DNA of 8,370 nucleotides from an uncultured Spirochaetales bacterium (GTDB lineage: Bacteria > Spirochaetota > Spirochaetia > Sphaerochaetales > Sphaerochaetaceae), in contig CAKQTF010000036.1 in the NCBI GenBank assembly GCA_934276695.1, positions 1 to 8,370 of the forward strand, in the 5' to 3' direction. Positions 1-6,342 of this stretch are shown in pieces; the stretch's first letter is position 1, and each line of letters begins with the position of its first letter. The position numbers and the translations under genes were made by a program. The notes under the pieces are model-generated. The model was given only the letters and a program-made list of their open reading frames with translations, made no database searches and was not told the DNA's origin.

Positions 1-37
1 TTTTTATTTTGTTTGATTGTAATGATTTATTAGCCCC

Positions 38-81
38 AAAAAGGAGCTGTCTCACAAGTCATTTATGAAACAGCTCCTTTT
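38..81 (-). terminator. Rho-independent terminator of rsmA, possibly bidirectional
   Basis: A perfect 12-base inverted repeat (AAAAGGAGCTGT at 39-50, ACAGCTCCTTTT at 70-81) lies 22 bases past the rsmA stop codon. The arms can extend inward by three more pairs (TCA/TGA) after one mismatch. Read on the minus strand the stem ends in a run of five T. Read on the plus strand it ends in four T, so it could also stop a plus-strand gene entering from the left. Positions 1-37 are AT-rich and hold no gene that I can see. Confidence 0.88.
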
Positions 82-103
82 CCAATCTGCTGTGAATAAA
101 GCC

Positions 104-982
104 CTAACTGCGGATCTCAGGCATCCCGCCTGTCAGTCCATAGACTGCTTCAGCAATGTGAAGAAGCTTCTCAATGGAAAGCGTCTCTGCCCTTTCATTC
201 CCGCTAAGCCCTGCAGCCTCAAAGACCGCATCCGCTTTTACTGGTATTGCTATCTGGCGCTGTGATGAGAGGTTATTCCTTATCGTCTTCCGCCTCATTG
301 AGAACAATGCCCTTACAAGCGGGATGAATAGAGGACGGAGATCATCAGGGACGAGACTCTGCTTCCTCTTCTCCATGACAACGACAGCACTGTCAACCTG
401 AGGCTGTGGCCAGACGCAGCCACGCTTCAGAAGAAGCGCATTCCTATTGCCATAGTCAATCTGCGTCAGCACAGAGAAAGATGAGTAGTCATCATCACCA
501 GGGGAAGCGCACATCCTGTCGACAACTTCCTTCTGCAGTGTGATTACCATCCTACTAGGAATTATCCCATTCTCAATAATGCGTGCAATCATGAAAGAGC
601 CTACATTATATGGAAGGTTCCCGATTATCCTATCTGGAACATAGCTCTCAGAGAAAAGCGTCTTAAGTGCATCGCCTTCCACAAGGTGGAAGCATTCTTC
701 ATCTCCGAATGCATCACTGCGGAGTATCTCAGCAAAGCCATGGTCAATCTCAAAAGCCGTAAGATCTGCCCCGCTTCTTATGATAAGATGGGTTATTGCA
801 CCGAGTCCTGGCCCGATCTCCCATATTCTCATTCCCGGCTCCGGAGCGATCAGGCTGGCAATGCGCTCTCTCGCAGCTGATGAGACAAGGAAATTCTGCC
901 CGAACTTCTTCGACATCGCAAGTCCCTTGCTCCTTAGTATGCCATCAAGCTCTGAGATGCTGTCATAGTTGGTATTCCACAT
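104..982 (-). CDS. rsmA: 16S rRNA (adenine1518-N6/adenine1519-N6)-dimethyltransferase RsmA (KsgA)
   Basis: This 292-residue protein is the SAM-dependent enzyme that dimethylates two adjacent adenines in the 3'-terminal hairpin of 16S rRNA late in 30S assembly. Visible motifs, numbered from the chosen start: FGQNFL (27-32), SAM-binding EIGPGLG (55-61), acidic FEID (77-80), EGDAL (102-106), the catalytic N6-adenine motif GNLPYNVG (121-128) and the late family motif WPQPQVDSAV (190-199). Length is close to the usual 260-290. The frame stays open upstream to a GTG at 1033, but that codon lies in the loop of the preceding gene's terminator. The ATG at 982 leaves a short pre-domain leader of the kind I recall from treponemal RsmA. 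No Shine-Dalgarno precedes it; a promoter -10 box ends 7 bases upstream, so the mRNA may be leaderless. It is transcribed in the same direction as the operon to its right, but behind a terminator, so it is probably an independent unit. Confidence 0.96.
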   Translation of the reverse strand: MWNTNYDSISELDGILRSKGLAMSKKFGQNFLVSSAARERIASLIAPEPGMRIWEIGPGLGAITHLIIRSGADLTAFEIDHGFAEILRSDAFGDEECFHLVEGDALKTLFSESYVPDRIIGNLPYNVGSFMIARIIENGIIPSRMVITLQKEVVDRMCASPGDDDYSSFSVLTQIDYGNRNALLLKRGCVWPQPQVDSAVVVMEKRKQSLVPDDLRPLFIPLVRALFSMRRKTIRNNLSSQRQIAIPVKADAVFEAAGLSGNERAETLSIEKLLHIAEAVYGLTGGMPEIRS

Positions 983-989
983 AGCCGGG

Positions 990-1018
990 ATTATAGCAGA
1001 AATATGGTGTGAGGTCAT
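990..1018 (-). promoter_or_regulatory. rsmA promoter, extended -10 type
   Basis: The minus strand carries a consensus TATAAT at 995-990, preceded by TGC, which makes the extended -10 form TGnTATAAT. A four-of-six match to the -35 hexamer (ATGACC, 1018-1013) lies 17 bases upstream. The expected transcription start, about 7 bases after the -10 box, falls on or next to the rsmA ATG at 982. A second TATAAT occurs at 1022-1017, in the tail of the terminator; I see no good -35 partner for it. Confidence 0.7.
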
Positions 1019-1020
1019 TA

Positions 1021-1042
1021 TAAAAGCCCTCACGAGGAGGGC
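1021..1042 (-). terminator. Rho-independent terminator closing the HAD-to-barrel operon
   Basis: On the minus strand, after the barrel-protein stop at 1067, a 6-base all-paired stem (GCCCTC 1042-1037, GAGGGC 1031-1026) with a 5-base loop is followed by TTTTAT. The stem is short but GC-rich. Its T-run adjoins the rsmA promoter, so operon end and next promoter are packed into about 50 bases. Confidence 0.75.
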
Positions 1043-1066
1043 CTAATGGACTTGCTTTGAGGCCTA

Positions 1067-1735
1067 TCAATAAGCAAATGCAATCCCGATATAAGGAGCT
1101 ATGCCAAAGCGCTTATAGTCAGGTCTGCTCTTTGTCGTTGTGGAAGAACCTCCAGATGTTACAGTTACATCACGGAATGCAGCAGCTGGGAATGAGACAT
1201 CAAAGCCTGCAACAAGGCCAAGTGAATCAGAGAAAGCGAATTCGCACAGTGCACCGAGTGTGAGATCTATGCGGGTTATCATGGTCTTTGTATTCACACC
1301 GTAGGTTGTATTCTCAATCATCCCTCCGTTAAAGCTTACTCCGAATCTGCCTCCGACAGCGAAGTTCTTTGAAACAGGATATCTTCCGATAATCCCTGCC
1401 CTTACAGCAAACTCCACGGGCATAACATCAAATACATTCTCAGTCTTTGCATCACCGACCCACATTGCAAATGGGATATTGAGCCCGATTCCATATGTGA
1501 TTCCAACATAATTGCCGAAATAGTTAACACCGTCGACCCTGAGCGGGATATAATCCGTAACGGTAGTCTGAGATACTGTCACGCCTGCTACAGTCTGCTT
1601 ATCTGTATGCCAGCCAATATCAACACCGCCATTCAGGCTCACATAATTCTGTATCCTGCTTGTCTTTCCTGCTGCAAACAGAGCTGATGATAATACCAGC
1701 ATAACGACCATTACAGTCAATACTCTCTTCTTCAT
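1067..1735 (-). CDS. Outer-membrane beta-barrel protein with signal peptide (family not identified)
   Basis: This 222-residue predicted exported protein begins with a classic signal peptide: basic MKKR, a hydrophobic stretch (about 5-19) and a likely signal peptidase I site after ALFA or ALFAA (residue 21 or 22). The mature part alternates polar and hydrophobic residues in short strands separated by Gly/Asn/Asp turns. It ends in a strand with a C-terminal aromatic residue (IGIAFAY), the usual signal for BamA-assisted barrel insertion. A Ser/Gly/Thr-rich stretch (194-203) looks like a surface loop before the last strand. I do not recognise a specific family; a small porin-like or OmpW/OmpX-like eight-strand barrel would fit the size. 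The frame opens further upstream (ATG at 1795), but ATG 1735 has both the signal peptide and a Shine-Dalgarno sequence. It starts 4 bases after the comEC stop and is the last gene before the terminator. Confidence 0.85.
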   Translation of the reverse strand: MKKRVLTVMVVMLVLSSALFAAGKTSRIQNYVSLNGGVDIGWHTDKQTVAGVTVSQTTVTDYIPLRVDGVNYFGNYVGITYGIGLNIPFAMWVGDAKTENVFDVMPVEFAVRAGIIGRYPVSKNFAVGGRFGVSFNGGMIENTTYGVNTKTMITRIDLTLGALCEFAFSDSLGLVAGFDVSFPAAAFRDVTVTSGGSSTTTKSRPDYKRFGIAPYIGIAFAY

Positions 1736-1739
1736 GTCT

Positions 1740-3047
1740 TTACCTCTCTCTTCTGATAATCCTACGGCATCCGCAATGTAAAACATTGATGACACATAGG
1801 AATAATACAGTGAAAAGCAGTTTTAGAAAATCATCAATCGAATATGATTTGCCAAATTCTGCTCCGAATCTGAAGACACCAAGGATCATGCGATAAAGGA
1901 AACTGAGGATTCTGCCTGTGCATGGGAATACAAGATAAGCGAGAGATGCATACATATAAAGACCGATTAAGAGCGATGATGGAAGCGATGTCAAAAGAGA
2001 TGACAGCTGGTAGCATCCGGAGACTGAATATGTGACAGGGACGGTGAATAGCAATGCACCAGCAGATGCGGATAGTGAAGAGGAGACAGGCTCTGGAATA
2101 TGGATCAGGCCCAGCGCGGAGCATAGAGGCACGGAAGTGATCATGATCCCAGAGAGTGCCAGGAAGCTATAGAGAGTGCCAAGGTCATCTGCCGCATGAG
2201 GGAAAAGCATTAAGAGGCTGCATGCAGAGAGCATGAATGCCTCATCAGTGCTGAACTCATCGAGAAAGATCCTGAAAAGCAGTGCCCTGAGAAGGGATGG
2301 CCTCCATCCGGATATATACGAGAAGGCAATAAGCGGGATATATGTGAGGACTCTTCTAAGCCATCCTTCCCTTAAGAAGAACAGCATGAATGACATAAGG
2401 GAGCAGATGACAGAGAGATGCATCCCAGAGAGAGCAATCACATGGCTCAGACCAGCTTCAGCTGCAGCTACAGAGATCTCTCCCCTGCTGTCGCTCGATC
2501 CAAGAAGAAGGAGAGCAGATAGCTCTCCCTCATTACCTCTTAAGGCATGCTTAAGGCCATTAGAGACATATGCACGGAGTCCGCCATACATGCTTCTGCG
2601 GCATATATCAGTGGAGGATGCAATGAAGATTCCATCCCTGAATGATCCTTTGAGAAAAAGCCTGTCTGCATAGTGCACATCAGCATACTTAGACACAGCA
2701 TAGACTGTTCCCTTTGCAGAGAATGCAGATCCTTCAGAGTCAATCACAGCAAGAAGCCTTGCCCTGTATCCTATCCTGCGGTTCTTCCTTGCAGATGGCT
2801 CAGAAATTGGCTCAGCGATCACTGCGCACACTTCCCCGTCCCAGCCACAGCTCTGATAGCACATCGATGCAGAGTCTGAGAGCAGAAGATACATAAGCGA
2901 TGCTGCAATTGCGGTATGGGAGAATCTTCCATCCGCAATGAAGGCAGCAGAGAGAAGCACAGCCGAGCCGGCAAACCCGAAGCAGAACAGGCCAGGGGCG
3001 AAATGGAATGCATAATAGCTAAGCGCAACTAGAATATAAAATGCCAC
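1740..3047 (-). CDS. comEC: ComEC/Rec2-family DNA-uptake channel protein, short form without metallo-beta-lactamase domain
   Basis: ComEC forms the inner-membrane channel that passes single-stranded DNA into the cytoplasm during natural transformation. Numbered from GTG 3047, the 435 residues show: N-terminal hydrophobic segments (about 3-56); a soluble insert with an OB-like stretch (about 72-150, including AKGTVYAVSKYADVHYADRL); then the multi-helix Competence domain with its hallmark GLSHVIALSGMH (199-210) and the ISGWRPSLLRALLF segment (245-258), followed by further helices to about 425. Many ComEC proteins run to about 700-800 residues and end in a metallo-beta-lactamase-like domain. That domain is absent here; the frame ends just after the last helix in a basic IIRRER tail. 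The GTG start is uncertain: no Shine-Dalgarno precedes it, and the frame is open only as far as the upstream gene's stop at 3066 (CTG and TTA codons between). No other competence gene is in view, so a role in transformation is inferred from family alone. Confidence 0.88.
   Translation of the reverse strand: MAFYILVALSYYAFHFAPGLFCFGFAGSAVLLSAAFIADGRFSHTAIAASLMYLLLSDSASMCYQSCGWDGEVCAVIAEPISEPSARKNRRIGYRARLLAVIDSEGSAFSAKGTVYAVSKYADVHYADRLFLKGSFRDGIFIASSTDICRRSMYGGLRAYVSNGLKHALRGNEGELSALLLLGSSDSRGEISVAAAEAGLSHVIALSGMHLSVICSLMSFMLFFLREGWLRRVLTYIPLIAFSYISGWRPSLLRALLFRIFLDEFSTDEAFMLSACSLLMLFPHAADDLGTLYSFLALSGIMITSVPLCSALGLIHIPEPVSSSLSASAGALLFTVPVTYSVSGCYQLSSLLTSLPSSLLIGLYMYASLAYLVFPCTGRILSFLYRMILGVFRFGAEFGKSYSIDDFLKLLFTVLFLCVINVLHCGCRRIIRRER
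1743..1748 (-). promoter_or_regulatory. Ribosome binding site of the barrel gene, within the end of comEC
   Basis: GAGAGG on the minus strand lies 7 bases before ATG 1735 and overlaps the last two sense codons (Glu, Arg) of comEC, immediately before its TAA. Ribosomes finishing comEC would therefore stop on the binding site of the next gene, as expected for translational coupling. It decides the start at 1735 rather than 1795. Confidence 0.75.
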
Positions 3048-3065
3048 ATATATTAATCGCAGGAA

Positions 3066-3812
3066 TCACTGTTTTCTGCCAGCTTTAAGATAAAGCGCAA
3101 GCAGAGGGACATCGAGAAGGCCTGTGGATGCATCCCGGATTATCGACTTCTGTATTGACGATGGCTTCTTTGAGTGGCCTGAGATCTCATCAGCATACCG
3201 CAGCACGAGCTTATCATCATGCCTTACATGCCACTCAAGCGCCTCTGCAAAGCCATCTGGAAGATCATACATGAACTCAGGCACCTCATCATTTGCAGCA
3301 AGTGCGGCAAGTGGCCCTAGGCCGAATGAGAGCAGGCTGTCAAGGTATTCCTCTATGTCCCTTACTCCGCTTTCATAGCTGAACTCAGCCTCTTCAAGTG
3401 CCTTGCAGTACTGACCTCTCTCATTGCTGACAATAATGCTCCTGTAATCACGTTTCTTCATTATCATCCATGAAAATACAGCAGCAGCCAGGCCTGCAAT
3501 AAGCTCATCTGCAATCGGAAGCGGATCCCTGATGACAAATGAGCAGAAGAAATAGACAGCAAGGAACACAAGCGACGAAATCAGGAATCTCCTCACATAG
3601 CTCCTGTTCTGCATATAGATGGAAAGCTCCCTGTCTATGCGCTCAAGCAATATGCGCCTGGCATTGGCCTCTTCCACTGCAGAGACAGAGGATGAAAGGG
3701 AGTAGATGAATCCATCAGCACTCCCTTCCCCATTCCTCATGCCATCAAGTGATGCAATGATGAGAGGCTCCGGCCTTGCTTTCCTTCTTATATAGAAGAC
3801 TTTCCTGATCAA
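3066..3812 (-). CDS. Unrecognised membrane protein with a two-helix hairpin
   Basis: I do not recognise this 248-residue protein. It has a basic N-terminus, a charged, probably helical stretch (about 45-70), two closely spaced hydrophobic segments (about 76-94 and 100-118) joined by a short acidic turn (RDPLPIADE), and a basic stop (KKRD). A soluble acidic region of about 125 residues follows, rich in Glu and Asp (for example EALEEAEFSYESGVRDIEEYLDS region, 137-159), and the tail is basic. The likely topology is both ends in the cytoplasm with a hairpin in the inner membrane. The start is TTG: it overlaps the stop of the mutase gene as TTGA and has an AGGAG 6 bases upstream. It lies 18 bases before comEC. 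Position suggests an envelope role, but function cannot be read from the sequence. Confidence 0.8.
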   Translation of the reverse strand: MIRKVFYIRRKARPEPLIIASLDGMRNGEGSADGFIYSLSSSVSAVEEANARRILLERIDRELSIYMQNRSYVRRFLISSLVFLAVYFFCSFVIRDPLPIADELIAGLAAAVFSWMIMKKRDYRSIIVSNERGQYCKALEEAEFSYESGVRDIEEYLDSLLSFGLGPLAALAANDEVPEFMYDLPDGFAEALEWHVRHDDKLVLRYADEISGHSKKPSSIQKSIIRDASTGLLDVPLLALYLKAGRKQ

Positions 3813-5515
3813 AGCGCTCTCCTGAACTCCTCAACGATCTCATCGAGCTTCTCCTCAAGAGCGCGTCTTCCATCCTTGCCCTCAACTAGGAATACATAGT
3901 ACTTGATCTTAGGCTCTGTGCCAGAAGGCCTTACTACCAGCTTCTCTCCGCTCTCAAAGCGGAATATGAGCACATCGGACTTCGGGAATCCTGTATTGTC
4001 ACCAAGGAGGTCCTCAACAGATGAGATTCTTCTGGATGCAAGTGTATCACCTGCTTTCAGCCCTCTCAGGCCATGCATTATGCTCTTCATCTTCTCCTTT
4101 CCCTCTGCGCCTTCGTAATCCCTTGCGAACACAGCTTCAGTGGAATAGCCATAAGCTGCATAGATTGCATCCAGGCGCTGGGAGAGCGTAATGCCCTTCG
4201 ACGCATAATAGCACATCATCTCAACAGCAGCGAGTGCGCTTGACACAGCATCCTTGTCCCTGACATCAGGCACTGTCAGGAATCCATAAGACTCCTCACA
4301 GCCGAAGAGGAAATAGTTCTTCTCATTCCTGCCTTCTGCAATCTCCTCGATCTTCTCTGCAATATACTTGAAGCCGGTGAGGACATCGGCACAGTCAGCG
4401 CCGTTCTTCTCTGCGATCCTTCTCACAAGATCAGTAGTCACAAGGGATTTCACAATAAGAGGGGTCTTTCCCGGATGCCTGTTCTGCTCAAATGCTGTCA
4501 TCAGAAGATAATCTGCAAAAAGCGTTGCAATCTGGTTTCCTGTCAGAAGCTGGTACTCATTCTTCTCTGGTGTCGTAGGTATTGCGATTCCGAGCCTGTC
4601 TGCGTCAGGATCCGTGCCAAGAACGATATCAGCCCTGATCTCCTTTGCCAGCTCAATAACCTTTGTCATAGCTTCCCTGGATTCAGGATTCGGCAGCTTC
4701 ACAGTAGGGAAGCGGCCATCAGGAAGCTCCTGCTCCTTGACGACCTCGCAGTGTATCCCAAGAGAGCTGAGCATATGGCGGACAGGGATATTGCCTGAGC
4801 CATGAAGCGGTGTGTATGCAACTGTTATCGGGCTATTCTGCACGATAGCAGGACGCCGCAGAGACCTCAGCGCCATCTCATAGTATGCATTATCAACACT
4901 CTCAGGTACAGATCTCAGAAGCCCGCTGCTTCGTGCTGAAGCCTCGTCAGTATCCTTGATCTCAGATGCCTTCACGGAATTCGCAAGAGCCGCGATCTCT
5001 ATGTCATGAGGAGGAGTCACCTGTCCTCCGTCAGACCAGTACACCTTATATCCATTGTACTTTGACGGATTATGCGATGCAGTGACCACTATCCCTGCAG
5101 TTGCCTTTAAATAGCGCAGTGCAAAAGAGAGCATCGGAACCGGATGCAGGACATCATATAGGTATACCCTGATCCCATTTGCAGCGAGTGTGAGAGCCGC
5201 AGCCAAGGCAAACTCACGGGAGAACAGCCTTGAATCAAAGGCAATCACCGCGCTTGGATTGCTGCATATCTTCAGATACTCAGCTAGGCCCTGGGATACC
5301 TTGCGGACCATGAATGTATTGATCCTGTTCGTGCCTCCACCGATCACACCGCGCATTCCGGCAGTACCGAAGGAGAGGGATGTGTAGAATCTGTCATTGA
5401 GGCCATCCCAGTCCTCCATCTCGATTGCCTTTTCAACCTCATTCCTGAATACCTCATTGGTCTCAGCCGCAATATATTCCCTGGCCTTAGCCAGAAGTGC
5501 ATCAATATTATCCAT
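3809..5515 (-). CDS. Phosphoglucomutase/phosphomannomutase (alpha-D-phosphohexomutase, PgcA-type)
   Basis: This enzyme moves phosphate between C6 and C1 of hexoses (glucose or mannose) through a phosphoserine intermediate. It feeds glycogen, nucleotide-sugar and envelope polysaccharide synthesis. From ATG 5515 it is 568 residues and carries all four family signatures in order: FGTAGMRG near the N-terminus (49-56), the catalytic TASHNP loop (145-150, phosphoserine 147), the metal-binding GTDPDADRLG (300-309), the sugar-recognition GCEESYGF (405-412) and the phosphate-binding RPSGTEPK (529-536). Length and the N-terminal motif place it in the longer PGM2/PgcA branch rather than the 450-residue ManB/GlmM branch. 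Glucose versus mannose preference cannot be told. An in-frame ATG lies at 5548, but only 5515 has a canonical AGGAG. It starts 47 bases after the HAD gene and overlaps the next gene by 4 bases. Confidence 0.95.
   Translation of the reverse strand: MDNIDALLAKAREYIAAETNEVFRNEVEKAIEMEDWDGLNDRFYTSLSFGTAGMRGVIGGGTNRINTFMVRKVSQGLAEYLKICSNPSAVIAFDSRLFSREFALAAALTLAANGIRVYLYDVLHPVPMLSFALRYLKATAGIVVTASHNPSKYNGYKVYWSDGGQVTPPHDIEIAALANSVKASEIKDTDEASARSSGLLRSVPESVDNAYYEMALRSLRRPAIVQNSPITVAYTPLHGSGNIPVRHMLSSLGIHCEVVKEQELPDGRFPTVKLPNPESREAMTKVIELAKEIRADIVLGTDPDADRLGIAIPTTPEKNEYQLLTGNQIATLFADYLLMTAFEQNRHPGKTPLIVKSLVTTDLVRRIAEKNGADCADVLTGFKYIAEKIEEIAEGRNEKNYFLFGCEESYGFLTVPDVRDKDAVSSALAAVEMMCYYASKGITLSQRLDAIYAAYGYSTEAVFARDYEGAEGKEKMKSIMHGLRGLKAGDTLASRRISSVEDLLGDNTGFPKSDVLIFRFESGEKLVVRPSGTEPKIKYYVFLVEGKDGRRALEEKLDEIVEEFRRAL
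3819..3823 (-). promoter_or_regulatory. Ribosome binding site supporting the TTG start at 3812
   Basis: AGGAG on the minus strand is spaced 6 bases from TTG 3812-3810 and lies inside the final codons of the mutase gene. Together with the TTGA stop/start overlap, it supports TTG as the real start. Confidence 0.75.
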
Positions 5516-5520
5516 ATTCG

Positions 5521-5525
5521 CTCCT
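5521..5525 (-). promoter_or_regulatory. Ribosome binding site deciding the mutase start
   Basis: AGGAG on the minus strand sits 5 bases before ATG 5515. The in-frame ATGs at 5548 and 5533 have no comparable site, so 5515 is preferred and the mutase is 568 rather than 579 residues. Confidence 0.75.
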
Positions 5526-5562
5526 ATTGGCATAATTCTAGCATCCATTCACTCTCATTGCC

Positions 5563-6261
5563 TTAATTAAATTGAGAATCATGCCTTCCCCAGTATCCAT
5601 CATATGCACGGACAATGTCATCATAGGACGGCACATGAGGCAAAGGCTCAATCCCACGGCTTCTCAGCTCCTCATCAGACCTGAAGCCATACGACACTAT
5701 TATCCTGGCAGCTGATGCATTGTCAGCAGTCTCAGCATCGACCTCGCTGTCTCCGATATAGAGAACATCACGGATATCTGCCCCGATAGCAGAGAGAGCA
5801 TGATCAAAAGCCCTTCGGTCAGGCTTAAGGGGAATGCCATCAGCCTGCCCGATTACCGCAGAGAACCTTATTGAAGGAAACTTATCTGAAACGATTGCCT
5901 TCACAAGCTCATCTCTCTTATTTGACAGCACACCCATCCTGATGCCGCGTCTCTGAAGATCCTCAAGAAGCTCAGGAATTCCGTCATAAGGCCTTGCATA
6001 GACTGCAGGATGGTTTCTGTAATAGCCCATCAGAAGACTGTACATAAAATCCAGCTCCTCATCACTCTGAAGATGGATGCTGCGATCTGCTGCGACTGCC
6101 CTGACAAGGGCATTCCTAAGCCCACGGCCTACATAGCGCCGGCATTCATCCCCGCTTATCGGAGAGCCTTCGAATGCAGAGAGCGCATAGTTCACTGCAT
6201 GCCGTATATCCTCCATCGTATCAAGAAGGGTTCCATCAAGATCAAAGATAACACACTTCAT
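5563..6261 (-). CDS. gph: HAD-family hydrolase, phosphoglycolate phosphatase type
   Basis: A 232-residue haloacid dehalogenase-superfamily phosphatase. Numbered from ATG 6261, motif I is FDLDGTLLDT (nucleophile Asp7, acid/base Asp9). A helical cap follows (about 15-85). Motif II is the LSNKR strand (Ser113), motif III is Lys146 in PLKPD, and motif IV is IGDSEVD (Asp171 and Asp175, Mg binding). Cap position, length and the LKPDRRAF / YIGDSEVD wording match the phosphoglycolate phosphatase (Gph) branch, which removes 2-phosphoglycolate arising from oxidative DNA damage. Some members are pyrophosphatases or sugar phosphatases, so the substrate is inferred. The frame extends to a TTG at 6297; ATG 6261 is chosen because the domain begins there at once. 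Neither start has a Shine-Dalgarno. It is the first gene of the operon. Confidence 0.88.
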   Translation of the reverse strand: MKCVIFDLDGTLLDTMEDIRHAVNYALSAFEGSPISGDECRRYVGRGLRNALVRAVAADRSIHLQSDEELDFMYSLLMGYYRNHPAVYARPYDGIPELLEDLQRRGIRMGVLSNKRDELVKAIVSDKFPSIRFSAVIGQADGIPLKPDRRAFDHALSAIGADIRDVLYIGDSEVDAETADNASAARIIVSYGFRSDEELRSRGIEPLPHVPSYDDIVRAYDGYWGRHDSQFN

Positions 6262-6312
6262 ATGAGAGATGTTAAATAGGATCTGAGACTCTTTCAAGGT
6301 ACCAGATACTTC

Positions 6313-6342
6313 GTTATACTGGCATTATGTACAGAATAACAA
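6313..6342 (-). promoter_or_regulatory. Promoter of the HAD-to-barrel operon
   Basis: On the minus strand TATAAC (6318-6313) is preceded at 18 bases by TTGTTA (6342-6337), which matches four of six -35 bases. The predicted transcript would begin near 6306 and carry a leader of about 45 bases to ATG 6261. The -35 lies inside the first codons of the divergent rlmI gene, and the -10 core is shared with that gene's promoter. Confidence 0.55.
6315..6320 (+). promoter_or_regulatory. -10 box of the rlmI promoter (leaderless start)
   Basis: TATACT ends 6 bases before ATG 6327. Only weak -35 candidates are visible (TTTCAA at 6292-6297, three of six, 17-base spacing). A start about 7 bases past the box would coincide with the ATG. 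No Shine-Dalgarno is present. Confidence 0.5.

Noticed and set aside
65..265. 66-codon frame on the plus strand at the left edge
   Set aside because: It starts inside the terminator hairpin and runs antisense through the rsmA 3' end; no ribosome binding site or motif.
983..1033. N-terminal extension of RsmA from GTG 1033 or ATG 1018
   Set aside because: Both codons lie in or beside the upstream gene's terminator and upstream of the promoter -10 box; the added residues resemble nothing in the family.
2233..2673. 146-codon open frame on the plus strand opposite comEC
   Set aside because: It is antisense to a strongly supported coding region, has no recognisable motif, and its length is explained by the codon bias of the real gene.
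4475..4798. 107-codon open frame on the plus strand opposite the mutase
   Set aside because: It is a shadow of the mutase; the translation is Cys/Arg-rich without domain features and covers motif-bearing codons of the real protein.
5535..5540. Possible internal promoter (TAGAAT) before the mutase gene
   Set aside because: The hexamer is near consensus, but I find no acceptable -35 at 16-18 bases, and it may be no more than the codons around the alternative start.
1740..6261. Idea that the operon encodes a defence or secretion system
   Set aside because: The members are a phosphatase, a phosphohexomutase, a ComEC-type channel, a small barrel and an unknown membrane protein. There is no nuclease, NTPase, toxin or sensor domain to support such a system.
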